DNA from: Aminobacter ciceronei | Lineage (GTDB): Bacteria; Pseudomonadota; Alphaproteobacteria; Rhizobiales; Rhizobiaceae | Direction: 5' to 3' | NCBI RefSeq assembly: GCF_014138625.1 | Contig: NZ_JACJHY010000001.1 | Coordinates: 62,001 to 126,000 of the forward strand | DNA: 64,000 nucleotides | Shown here: piece after piece, positions 7,825 to 15,495 of the stretch | Layout: the number at the start of each line of letters is the position of its first letter | How positions within the stretch are numbered: position 1 is the stretch's first letter | Translations under genes and position numbers: made by a program | Notes under the pieces: generated by a model | Seen by the model: only the letters and a program-made list of their open reading frames with translations | Database searches by the model: none | Told to the model about the DNA's origin: nothing

Positions 7825-8925
7825 ATGACCGCCCATCTGTTTTCGCCGATCAAGCTCGGCACGCTCGATTTCCCCAACCGCATCGCGGTTGCGCCGATGT
7901 GCCAGTATTCCGCCGACGACGGCTCCGCGACCGACTGGCACCTGCAGCACTGGATGAACCTCGCCATGTCCGGCGCAGGCATGGTCACCGTCGAGATGAC
8001 TGATGTCGAACGGCGCGGCCGCATCAGCCATGGCTGCATGGGGCTCTATTCCGATGCCAACGAAGCGGCTGCGAAACGCGCCCTCGACGCAGCGCGGCGG
8101 GTGGCGACGCCAGGTGCGAAGTTCGGCGTGCAGCTTGCGCACGCCGGCCGCAAGGCCTCCAATCACAGGCCATGGGACGGCTCGGGCCCGCTCAAGCCGG
8201 AAGAGGATGCATGGCCTGTGGTGTCATGCTCGGCGCTTGCCTATGCCGATGGCTGGCAGGTGCCGCATGCGCTTGATGAAGACGAGATCGAGCAGACCAT
8301 CGGCCATTTCGTCCAGGCGGCGCAGCGGGCCGAACGCGCCGGCTTCGACTTCATCGAGCTGCATTCGGCGCATGGCTATCTGCTGCACCAGTTCCTGTCG
8401 CCGCTGTCCAACCACCGCAGCGACCGCTGGGGCGGTTCGCTCGAAAACCGCATGCGCTTTGCCATGACGATCGCCCGCCGCGTCAAGGAAGCGGTGCCAA
8501 GCCTGATGCTCGGCGCCCGCATGTCTTTGACCGACTGGGTCGATGGCGGCTTCACCCTCGAGGAGGCGATCGAAGTCGCCAAGGCCTGTCGTGAGGCGGG
8601 CGTCGCTTACCTATGCTGTTCGAGCGGCGGTAATTCCCCACACCAGAGCCTGCGTACCGGCCCCGGCTACCAGGTCCACCTCGCCGAGGCGGTGAAGAAG
8701 GCGACGGGCATCCCGGTCCGCGCCGTCGGCATGATCGACCAGCCTGAGCAGGCCGATGCCATAATCCGCGAGGGCCAGGCCGACATGGTGGCGCTGGGCC
8801 GCGCATTGCTCGCCGATCCGCGCTGGCCGTGGCGTGCCGCAGCCAGGCTCGGCCACGAGTTCCATCCTGCCCCGCAGTTGGCCCGCTCGGCGGCGCTGAT
8901 GAAGCAATGGGGCTCGGCGGCCTGA
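7825..8925 (+). CDS. NADH:flavin oxidoreductase, Old Yellow Enzyme family (YqjM/NamA type)
   Basis: 366 residues, an FMN-binding TIM barrel. NRIAVAPMCQYSADDGSATDWH is the N-terminal motif of the thermophilic-like YqjM/NamA branch, with Cys in the position that tunes FMN. Substrate-binding histidines are seen in LAHAGRKAS and ELHSAHGYLLHQFLSPLSNHRSDRWGGSLENRMRF. The C-terminal phosphate-binding region is ADMVALGRALLADPRWP. It would reduce activated C=C bonds using NAD(P)H; the physiological substrate is unknown. Divergent from the amidase, with 135 bp between their starts. Confidence 0.92.
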   Translation: MTAHLFSPIKLGTLDFPNRIAVAPMCQYSADDGSATDWHLQHWMNLAMSGAGMVTVEMTDVERRGRISHGCMGLYSDANEAAAKRALDAARRVATPGAKFGVQLAHAGRKASNHRPWDGSGPLKPEEDAWPVVSCSALAYADGWQVPHALDEDEIEQTIGHFVQAAQRAERAGFDFIELHSAHGYLLHQFLSPLSNHRSDRWGGSLENRMRFAMTIARRVKEAVPSLMLGARMSLTDWVDGGFTLEEAIEVAKACREAGVAYLCCSSGGNSPHQSLRTGPGYQVHLAEAVKKATGIPVRAVGMIDQPEQADAIIREGQADMVALGRALLADPRWPWRAAARLGHEFHPAPQLARSAALMKQWGSAA

Positions 8926-9044
8926 GGAGTGGCGACACGTCTGGAGCTGCGGCTGCGGCGCGCTGGACCATGACTCACCACCACGGCTCTGGTGAATCAC
9001 CAGCCGAGCGGTTAGGCAGCAGTCGAAGCATCGAGGGACATGGC

Positions 9045-10103
9045 ATGGAAAAATCGGTCGAGACGATCAGGGGCGACAGCGAGGGCATCGCCTACGAATT
9101 TGCGCTCTACCGCATTTCGGGCACCTCGTCCGAAGCGCCCTCAGCCTACATCCAGGCGGCCCTGCATGGCGACGAACTCCCCGGCGTCGTCGCCATCGAC
9201 GCGCTGATGCCAAAACTGCGCAAGGCGGAAAACGAAGGCCGCGTGCGTGGCAACGTCACAATCGTGCCGCGCGCCAACCCGATCGGCGCCAATCAGTTGC
9301 TGTTCGGGGCGTCGCAAGGCCGCTTCGACCTCGGCACACGCGTCAACTACAATCGCGATTTCCCGTTGCTCGACAGGCCCGACACCGCGCTGTTGCCGGG
9401 TGACGAGGTACCAATGTCGTCGGACCGGCGGCTGAAGGCGCGCCTGCTCAAGCTGTCGCTTGGCCACGACATCGTGCTCGACCTGCATTGCGATGACGAG
9501 GGTGTCGCCTATCTCTACGTGCCCGACGAACTGTGGCCGGCGATGGCCGATTGCGCCGCGAATATGGGCGTCGACGCTGTCATCCTGTGGAGCGGCCAAT
9601 CGGGCTCGTCGTTCGACGAGGCCTCGCTGCACCCCTATCTCAAGATGCCGCGCAAGGAAGCACGGCTCGAAAGCCGCGTCGTCACGACAGTCGAGTATCG
9701 CGGCGTCTCCGATGTCTATGCCACCGTTGCCGAAGCCGACGCACAAGGCCTTTATCGCCTGCTTGTGGCGCGCGGCGTGATCGAGGACACCTGGATCGAG
9801 ACCCAAAAGACGTTCGCCGGGGTGGTCGCGCCGATCGACCATATCGAGATGGTGCCCGCTCCTTGCGCCGGTGCCATCCTCTACCACGTCAATCCGGGCG
9901 ACACCGTCAAGGCGGGAGCCCATATCGCGACGATCGTGCGCGCGGCCGGTGAGGACGGCGGCAGGGTCGAGGTGCTGGCACCGCAGGACGGATTCATCCT
10001 CACCCGCCGCTCGCACCGCGCCACGCGCGCCGGCGACGACCTCGTCAAACTGGTCGGAGTGGCCCCCAGCAGCGATGCGCGAACAGGCGCGCTGGAGGCG
10101 TAA
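9045..10103 (+). CDS. Succinylglutamate desuccinylase/aspartoacylase-family hydrolase
   Basis: 352 residues of the zinc M14-like AstE/AspA family. Zinc ligands are in AALHGDELPG (H-x2-E) and in IVLDLHCDDEG (His). Residues about 275-345 form a biotinyl-lipoyl-like beta domain (PCAGAILYHVNPGDTVKAGAHIATIV), common in bacterial members. Start chosen at 9045 behind GAGGGAC; the frame is open upstream into the preceding gene. Expected chemistry is hydrolysis of an N-acyl amino acid or related amide; the substrate is not evident. Lies 119 bp downstream of the Old Yellow Enzyme gene, possibly co-transcribed. Confidence 0.88.
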   Translation: MEKSVETIRGDSEGIAYEFALYRISGTSSEAPSAYIQAALHGDELPGVVAIDALMPKLRKAENEGRVRGNVTIVPRANPIGANQLLFGASQGRFDLGTRVNYNRDFPLLDRPDTALLPGDEVPMSSDRRLKARLLKLSLGHDIVLDLHCDDEGVAYLYVPDELWPAMADCAANMGVDAVILWSGQSGSSFDEASLHPYLKMPRKEARLESRVVTTVEYRGVSDVYATVAEADAQGLYRLLVARGVIEDTWIETQKTFAGVVAPIDHIEMVPAPCAGAILYHVNPGDTVKAGAHIATIVRAAGEDGGRVEVLAPQDGFILTRRSHRATRAGDDLVKLVGVAPSSDARTGALEA

Positions 10104-10152
10104 CCTAAGCTGGCGAGCCGAAATGCAAGCAGGCAGCGGACCAAGGAGCCCA

Positions 10153-10168
10153 GCCCGCCGAAGCGGGC
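10153..10168. terminator. Hairpin between convergent genes
   Basis: GCCCGC, a CGAA loop, then GCGGGC: a perfect 6-bp GC stem between the convergent genes ending at 10103 and 10172. It could stop transcription from both sides. No T-run. Confidence 0.5.
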
Positions 10169-10171
10169 GCC

Positions 10172-10588
10172 TCAGCCGCTCTTTGCCTTCTTCGGCGCAC
10201 GGGCGGCCTTGACCGACATGTTCAGCGCCACCGCTGCCTGAACCAGCGCCTTCAGTGCCGTTTCATCGAGCGTGTCGCCCTCATGGATGTCGATGGCGCG
10301 GCGGGTGTTGCCATCGAGGCTGGAGTTGAACAGGCCTGACGGGTCCTCGAGCGACGCGCCCTTGGCAAAGGTCAGCTTGACCACGCTCTTGTAGGTCTCG
10401 CCGGTGCAGATGATACCGGCGTGCTCCCAGACGGGAACGCCCCGCCACTTCCACTCCTCGACCACTTCGGGGGCGGCCTGTTTGATCAAGGCGCGGACGT
10501 GGGCAAGCGCCTCGCCGCGCCAGTCGCCCAGGTCCTTGATCCGTGCATCGATCAGTTGCGAGGGCGTCGCGCCCGAGTTGCTGTCCAT
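10172..10588 (-). CDS. DUF1801-family protein
   Basis: 138 residues. The core (DWRGEALAHVRALIKQAAPEVVEEWKWRGVPVWEHAGIICTGETYKSVVKLTFAKGASLEDPSGLFNSSLDGNTRRAIDI) is the DUF1801/YdhG-like fold, cytoplasmic and of unknown biochemical role. The tail is Lys/Ala-rich. Two ATGs lie six bases apart; the one at 10588 is better placed behind GAGGAG. It is isolated by strong hairpins on both sides, so it is probably a single-gene unit. Confidence 0.82.
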   Translation of the reverse strand: MDSNSGATPSQLIDARIKDLGDWRGEALAHVRALIKQAAPEVVEEWKWRGVPVWEHAGIICTGETYKSVVKLTFAKGASLEDPSGLFNSSLDGNTRRAIDIHEGDTLDETALKALVQAAVALNMSVKAARAPKKAKSG

Positions 10589-10618
10589 GGTCATCTCCTC
10601 ATTTCCATGATCGTCGTC

Positions 10619-10652
10619 CGCGATCTGGGCGTCCGCCAACGCCCAGATCGCG
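10619..10652 (-). terminator. Strong 14-bp hairpin downstream of the SAF-domain dehydrogenase gene
   Basis: Arms CGCGATCTGGGCGT (10619-10632) and ACGCCCAGATCGCG (10639-10652) are perfectly complementary around a 6-base loop. It lies 33 bases past the stop at 10685 and just before the DUF1801 gene, as a terminator should. No T-run. Confidence 0.6.
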
Positions 10653-10684
10653 AGCTTCGCTCGCCTGCCGGCCAGCTCGTTGCC

Positions 10685-12004
10685 TTATGCCCCGTAAACC
10701 AGCCTGTCCTGCCTCGCGCGCAGCTCGGCGATCTTGGAGCCTGGCGCGACTGATGCATTGGCAGTGGTGATCAGCTCGCCCTTCTTGATCGGGGCCGTCA
10801 CCGTGCCGCCCTGCAGCAGGCCGCAGGGGATGGCTTTGGCCGCACGGGCCTCGCCCGCCGTCATGATCCAGGCGCGGTAGGTGTATTCGCCGATGGCATC
10901 GAGCGCGTCGCCGGGCGCAAGATCCTTCTTGGCCACCGCACAGACGTCGGCCACCGGCTTGGCCAGCGGCACCATGTCGGCCTTGCCGTAAAGCACCACG
11001 CGGGCACAGGTCAGCGGCACCTCGAGCGAGGTCAGGTGATAGGGCCGGTGGAAGGTGAAATACGGGCCATGGCCCATCTTCAAATCTTCCATGCGCTCGC
11101 GGATCCGCGGATGCGACATGTCGGCGATGACGAACACGCCGGGGGCAACCCCCTTGCCGATCGAATAGTCGACGACGCCGACCTTGGAGAGAACACCGCC
11201 GTCCTTCTCCGGGACCAGCACCTTGTTGAGCTCCGGCAAGGTCGCGGCCGGGCCGTGCATGCCGGCCTTGTCCGGCACCAGACCGGTGGCATTGGCGATC
11301 GCCGCCATCTCGACCATGGTCTTGGAGCCGTCGACGAACTCGACAAGCATACGCACGTTCATGTTGCGGCGGGCCGCTTCCTCGGCATAGTCGTGCGGCA
11401 CCGCGTCGATGTTGAGCGGGTTGTTCTTGCCCTTGCCGGCAGCGACGATGGTGTGGCCCATCGCCGAGACGAACTCGATCAGCTCCATGCAGGACGACGG
11501 CTCGTCGCCGGCGCCGAGCGAATAGGTGACGCCAAGCCTGTCGGCCTCTGACTTTAGATAGGCACCGATGGTGACGTCGGCCTCGACATTCATCATCACC
11601 AGATGCTTGCCATGCTCCATGGCGCGCAGGCCGATCTCGGCGCCGACGGCAGGAACGCCCGTCGCATCGATGACGACGTCGATCAGGCCGCTGTTGAGGA
11701 TCAGGTCGGCATCGTTGGTGACCGCGACCTTGCCGGCCTCGATGGCTTCGTTCAGCGCCGAACCGGAGGCAACTTCGCGGGCGTGACCCTTCTCCTGATA
11801 GGCGATGTCGACGGCGCGATGCGCGTTGGGCAGGTTGAGCTCGGAGATCGCGCCGACCTCGATGCCGGGCATGTGCGCCACCCGGGCGACGATGTCGGTG
11901 CCCATCTCGCCCGAGCCGATCAGGCCAATGCGGATCGGCTTGCCGGACTTGCCACGCTCGGCAAGATCCCGCGCCAAGCCGACAGGGGCTACGTTGATGG
12001 TCAT
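10685..12004 (-). CDS. NAD(P)-dependent oxidoreductase with C-terminal SAF domain
   Basis: 439 residues. The N-terminal Rossmann fold (PIRIGLIGSGEMGTDIVARVAHMPGIEVGAISE) resembles homoserine-dehydrogenase-type NAD-binding domains. The middle has LGAGDEPSSCMELIEFVSAMGHTIVAAGKGKNNPL. The C-terminal 80 residues are a SAF domain (DLAPGDALDAIGEYTYRAWI to GLLQGGTVTAPIKKGELIT), as in sialic-acid synthase and FlgA. This architecture is found in sugar-acid and polyol catabolic loci, where it probably oxidises a branched or acid sugar; the substrate is not known here. Start at 12004 behind GGGAGGAAC. Confidence 0.82.
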   Translation of the reverse strand: MTINVAPVGLARDLAERGKSGKPIRIGLIGSGEMGTDIVARVAHMPGIEVGAISELNLPNAHRAVDIAYQEKGHAREVASGSALNEAIEAGKVAVTNDADLILNSGLIDVVIDATGVPAVGAEIGLRAMEHGKHLVMMNVEADVTIGAYLKSEADRLGVTYSLGAGDEPSSCMELIEFVSAMGHTIVAAGKGKNNPLNIDAVPHDYAEEAARRNMNVRMLVEFVDGSKTMVEMAAIANATGLVPDKAGMHGPAATLPELNKVLVPEKDGGVLSKVGVVDYSIGKGVAPGVFVIADMSHPRIRERMEDLKMGHGPYFTFHRPYHLTSLEVPLTCARVVLYGKADMVPLAKPVADVCAVAKKDLAPGDALDAIGEYTYRAWIMTAGEARAAKAIPCGLLQGGTVTAPIKKGELITTANASVAPGSKIAELRARQDRLVYGA

Positions 12005-12308
12005 CCGATGGTTCCTCCCGAGCACGCTGATATGTCCAACCTAAAGCGCGACGGGTATTGAATTATGGCGCCCTGTCAACTCGAATGTCGCCGGCACAGT
12101 CTGGGCTGCCGTTTGTCAGGAGCATGGCAGCTCAATCTGGCCTGCCTGCCGCTTTGCCGCTATGGTCGGCTGTCTTTGTCAGCATCTGGATCATCCCCGG
12201 GAGGAGCCGGGATCCCGAGCCGGCATTGCCGGGAAAAGCCAGTGTTTGAAATGCGATAGCAGCCGATCCGGAATCGATCCCTGAAGATCGGCACTGCGGG
12301 AGGAGAAC
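12005..12308. other. Divergent intergenic region, 304 bp
   Basis: Separates the starts of the SAF-domain dehydrogenase and the beta-propeller gene and presumably holds both promoters. I see no convincing palindrome, RNA gene or coding frame. GGGAGGAGAAC at its right end is the ribosome site of the propeller gene. Confidence 0.5.
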
Positions 12309-13388
12309 ATGGCAGAGAAAGTGCTTGTCCTGCTCGGCACCAAGAAAGGTGCCTTCATCGCCGAAAGCAATGCGGCACGGCAGAGCTGGAAACTGCGCGG
12401 ACCGTTCTGCGAGACCTGGCCGATGAACCATGTCGTCGCCGACCAGTCGACCGGCACCATCTGGGGCGCCGGCGGCAATGAGTGGTTTGGGCCGGCGGTG
12501 TGGAAGTCGACCGATCTCGGCGAGACCTGGACGCATTCGTCGGAGGGGCTCGCATATGCCGAGGGCGAAGAGCCGATCAAGGCGGTGTGGAGCCTCGCCA
12601 AGGGTAATGGCAGCCTTTATGCCGGCGTGCAGCCGGCCGGCCTGTTCCGCAGCGACGATTCCGGCCAGAGCTGGCAGCACATAGACGGCTTGCAGCAACA
12701 CCCGTCCCGGCCACATTGGAACCCCGGCGGCGCCGGCCTCATCCTGCATTCGCTGGTACTCGATCCCGACGACCAGGACCGCATCTGGATCGGCATTTCG
12801 GCGGCCGGCGTGTTCTACACTGGCGATGGCGGCGCGACCTGGGAGCCGCGCAATCTCGGCACCCGCGCCGATTTCATGCCCGAGGGCGAAAACTACCCAG
12901 AATTCGGCCAGTGCGTGCACAATCTGGTGATGGCGCCGGGCATGCCCGACCGGCTCTACCAGCAGAACCATTGCGGCATGTACCGGTCAGACGATGGCGG
13001 CAAGCGCTGGGTGAGCATCGAAAAAGGCCTGCCCTCGACCTTCGGCTTTCCGGCCGCGGCGCACCCGCGCGATCCCGAAACGCTCTATCTCGTGCCGCTC
13101 AACGGCGACAGCGCCGGCCGCTACGTGCCCGACGCCAAGGCCGCCGTCTGGCGGACGCGCAACGGCGGCCGAGAGTGGCAGGCGATGCGCAACGGCCTGC
13201 CGCAGGAAAACGCCTATATCGGCGTGTTGCGCCAGGCGATGGCAACCGACAGGCTCGACCCCGCCGGCGTCTATTTCGGCACCAGTTCGGGCGCGCTGTT
13301 TGCCAGTGCCGACGAAGGTGAGAGTTGGGTCAACGTCACCCAGCACCTGCCGGCAATCCTGTCGGTCGAAACGCTGGTCGTAGACTGA
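12309..13388 (+). CDS. BNR-repeat beta-propeller protein (sialidase/sortilin-like)
   Basis: 359 residues with no signal peptide. At least five Asp-box-like turns are visible (KSTDLGETWTHS, RSDDSGQSWQHI, YTGDGGATWEPR, RSDDGGKRWVSI, RTRNGGREWQAM, SADEGESWVNV), each on a propeller blade. The fold is that of sialidases and Vps10/sortilin, but the catalytic Arg triad and Tyr/Glu of true sialidases are not apparent, so it may bind rather than cleave. It is followed after 9 bases by a MoaD/ThiS-like gene; the tight spacing implies co-translation and a shared role. Confidence 0.82.
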   Translation: MAEKVLVLLGTKKGAFIAESNAARQSWKLRGPFCETWPMNHVVADQSTGTIWGAGGNEWFGPAVWKSTDLGETWTHSSEGLAYAEGEEPIKAVWSLAKGNGSLYAGVQPAGLFRSDDSGQSWQHIDGLQQHPSRPHWNPGGAGLILHSLVLDPDDQDRIWIGISAAGVFYTGDGGATWEPRNLGTRADFMPEGENYPEFGQCVHNLVMAPGMPDRLYQQNHCGMYRSDDGGKRWVSIEKGLPSTFGFPAAAHPRDPETLYLVPLNGDSAGRYVPDAKAAVWRTRNGGREWQAMRNGLPQENAYIGVLRQAMATDRLDPAGVYFGTSSGALFASADEGESWVNVTQHLPAILSVETLVVD

Positions 13389-13397
13389 GCGGCGGCC

Positions 13398-13706
13398 GTG
13401 GACAACAGCCCTGCCCCGGAAAGCCGAAAAGCAGCGCTCGCCACCGTCGTGGTGCGCCTGCCCGGAGTGCTGGTCGATCTGTTTCCGGGTGCTTCGAGGC
13501 GCGTCGAAGTTCCGGCTGAAACCGTCCGCGATATGGTCGACGAGCTCGACAGCCGTTGGCCCGGTATGCGCGACCGCATCTGCGACAGCCGCCCGGCGAT
13601 CCGCAAGCATATGAACGTCTTTGTCGAAGGCGAACGCGCCACGCTGACAACCAGGCTCAAGCCCGGTGTCGAAGTCTTCGTATTGACGGCGATCAGCGGC
13701 GATTAG
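13398..13706 (+). CDS. MoaD/ThiS-like beta-grasp protein lacking the C-terminal Gly-Gly
   Basis: 102 residues from a GTG start 9 bases after the propeller gene. The ubiquitin-like pattern is clear: VVVRLPGVLVDLFPGASRRVEVPAETVRDMVDELDSRWPGMRDRICD, then HMNVFVEGERATLTTRLKPGVEVFVLTAISGD. MoaD and ThiS end in GG for adenylation and thiocarboxylation; this one ends in SGD, so it probably cannot be a conventional sulfur carrier unless processed. No molybdopterin or thiamine genes are nearby. Confidence 0.75.
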   Translation: MDNSPAPESRKAALATVVVRLPGVLVDLFPGASRRVEVPAETVRDMVDELDSRWPGMRDRICDSRPAIRKHMNVFVEGERATLTTRLKPGVEVFVLTAISGD

Positions 13707-13785
13707 GGCTTCCGTCGAAATTGGATTACTCTGTGCCGGCACATCGGCTAACATCCCCAAGCTATTGATCCAGCGGGGATACCAG

Positions 13786-14442
13786 ATGCGGAAACTCGGT
13801 CTTCTCTTTGCAGTGATGCTGACCTTTGCGCCTGCCGTGCCGCAGGTCGTGGCAGCCCAGGAGCGCATGGAAACGCTGCGCATGCGCCCTGGTGCTACGC
13901 AGACGACGGTGCGCGGCATTGTCTTCGGCCCGATCAGCGCCTCCTACCGGCTCGAGGCGCGAGCCGGCCAGCGCATGAGCCTCGACCTCAATTCGCGCAA
14001 CACCTTCCTCTATTTCAACGTGCTCGACCCGCGCGGCCGCGCCATAGCGCGTGAGCAGACGCGGTGGGACGGACGCCTGCCCGCCTCCGGCCTCTACACC
14101 ATCCAGATCTATTTGGTGCGTGCCGAAGCGCGGCGCAATCGGCCCGCCCCCTTCTCGCTCAGCGTCTCGATCTTCGGCCGCGGTGGCGAGCCCGGCCCGG
14201 GCCCGAACCCGGGTCCTGGCCCCGGGCCCGATCCGCGCTCCTGGCGTGTCGTCGGCGTGACGCCCAACGACGTGCTCAACATGCGCTCGACGCCTTCGCC
14301 GCGCGGTTTCTTGATCGCCGAAATCCCGTTTGATGCCAGCGGCCTGCGCAATCTCGGCTGCCAGGATCGCCAGAGCTGGTGCAAGGTGCGCTATCGCGGC
14401 CAGGAAGGCTGGGTTAACGGCCGCTTCCTGCGCCCGGAATAA
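13786..14442 (+). CDS. Secreted SH3-like (SH3b) domain protein
   Basis: 218 residues. Residues 1-24 are a signal peptide (MRKLGLLFAVMLTFAPAVPQVVAA). About residues 30-125 are a beta-rich domain with YRLEARAGQRMSLDLNSRNTFLYFNVLDPRGRAI, resembling pre-peptidase or inhibitor-like sandwich domains. A Gly-Pro linker (about 132-148) leads to a C-terminal SH3b domain (NDVLNMRSTPSPRGFLIAEIPFDASGLRNLGC to WCKVRYRGQEGWVNGRFLRPE). SH3b domains often bind peptidoglycan, so a periplasmic envelope role is likely. Start set at 13786 behind GGGGAT rather than at an upstream in-frame ATG. Confidence 0.82.
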   Translation: MRKLGLLFAVMLTFAPAVPQVVAAQERMETLRMRPGATQTTVRGIVFGPISASYRLEARAGQRMSLDLNSRNTFLYFNVLDPRGRAIAREQTRWDGRLPASGLYTIQIYLVRAEARRNRPAPFSLSVSIFGRGGEPGPGPNPGPGPGPDPRSWRVVGVTPNDVLNMRSTPSPRGFLIAEIPFDASGLRNLGCQDRQSWCKVRYRGQEGWVNGRFLRPE

Positions 14443-14458
14443 GATCAGTCGCGGAAAG

Positions 14459-14480
14459 GGCCACCGGCGAAACGGTGGCC
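14459..14480. terminator. Bidirectional terminator-like hairpin between convergent genes
   Basis: GGCCACCG (14459-14466) and CGGTGGCC (14473-14480) form a perfect 8-bp stem with a 6-base loop between the SH3b gene and the NadE-like gene, which end at 14442 and 14494. Confidence 0.55.
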
Positions 14481-14493
14481 TCCATCAGGCGCC

Positions 14494-15495
14494 TCAGATC
14501 TCCGGCACGGGATCGACGAGAAGCGGGCCGCTGTGCAGGTAACGCGTCGTCTTGCGCTTGGAGGCGATGTCGGTCCAGACGCGGCCAACCTGCTCGGCGG
14601 TCAGCCCGGCAGCACGGCCGACTTCTTCCGCCGCAATGCCGTTGTTGAGCCCGTAGAGGCACAGGTCCATGCGATCATATGGCAAGGAGAAATAGAACTC
14701 CTCCTGCGTCTGCTGCAGCGAATAGGTGTCGGTGGTCGGCGGCCGCCGGCGGATTTCCTCCGGCACGCCGAGATGGGCGGCCAACTGGTAGACCTGCGAC
14801 TTGTAGAGATGGGCGATCGGCTTGACGTCAGCGGCACCGTCGCCGTTCTTGACGAAGAAGCCTTGGTCGTATTCCAGCCGGTTCGGTGTGCCGATGACGG
14901 CGTAGTTGAGTCGGTCGGCGTGGAAATATTCGACCTGCTTGCGCGTCCGCTGCTTCATGTTGGTCGAGGCGACGATGCCGAGATAGACATGCGGCGGCAT
15001 GCGCAGCTTGGTCTGCTTGCCCTCGGGATCCTGCACCACCAGCGACGAAATGTTGTAGCCTTCGTTGGTCAGCGCATTGGCGATGACGATCTTGCACGCC
15101 CAGCCGGCGCCGTATTCGGGCACCAGTTCACGGATGAAGGCGTCGCGGCGCTCGTAGCAGCCCATCGCCTTGAGCGTCGGGCCGATGTTCTCGACGACCG
15201 CGGATATCCCGAAGGTTTCGGCGACGAGGCGTCCGAGACGCAGGCTTTCGGGATCGGAATCGTCCTCCGGCATGAACAGAGCAAAGACGTTCTTGGCGCC
15301 GACGGCGCGCACCGCGAGGGCAGCACTGACGCTCGAATCGACGCCGCCCGACAGGCCGAGCACAAGCCCGCGCCGGCGGAGCGTGCCGGTCAGTTGGCTG
15401 CGCAAGGCGGCTGATATTCTCGTCGCTTCGGCTTCGGGATCGATGGTCAGCGTCGCCGCGCCGAAACTGCCGGTTTGCGCCAATGGCATGTTCAT
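14494..15495 (-). CDS. NadE-like ATP-dependent amide synthase (divergent NAD synthetase homologue)
   Basis: 333 residues. The PP-loop SGGVDSS is at residues 49-55 in RRGLVLGLSGGVDSSVSAAL. The NadE core follows (STNMKQRTRKQVEYFHADRLNYAVIGTPNRLEYDQGFFVKNGDGAADVKPIAHLYKSQVYQLAAHLGV). It lacks the N-terminal glutaminase domain, so it would use free ammonia. Against typical ammonia-type NadE (about 275 residues) it has an insertion around residues 85-150, and the usual GTD in the active-site strand reads GTP. It overlaps the AMP-ligase gene by 4 bases and is last in an operon with an acyl carrier protein and AsnB. It may make an amide in that pathway rather than NAD. Confidence 0.75.
   Translation of the reverse strand: MNMPLAQTGSFGAATLTIDPEAEATRISAALRSQLTGTLRRRGLVLGLSGGVDSSVSAALAVRAVGAKNVFALFMPEDDSDPESLRLGRLVAETFGISAVVENIGPTLKAMGCYERRDAFIRELVPEYGAGWACKIVIANALTNEGYNISSLVVQDPEGKQTKLRMPPHVYLGIVASTNMKQRTRKQVEYFHADRLNYAVIGTPNRLEYDQGFFVKNGDGAADVKPIAHLYKSQVYQLAAHLGVPEEIRRRPPTTDTYSLQQTQEEFYFSLPYDRMDLCLYGLNNGIAAEEVGRAAGLTAEQVGRVWTDIASKRKTTRYLHSGPLLVDPVPEI

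Noticed and set aside
14180-14235. GC-rich Gly-Pro coding repeat that looked like a short tandem-repeat element
   Set aside because: It is in frame inside the SH3b protein and encodes a flexible linker; no copies elsewhere in the window.
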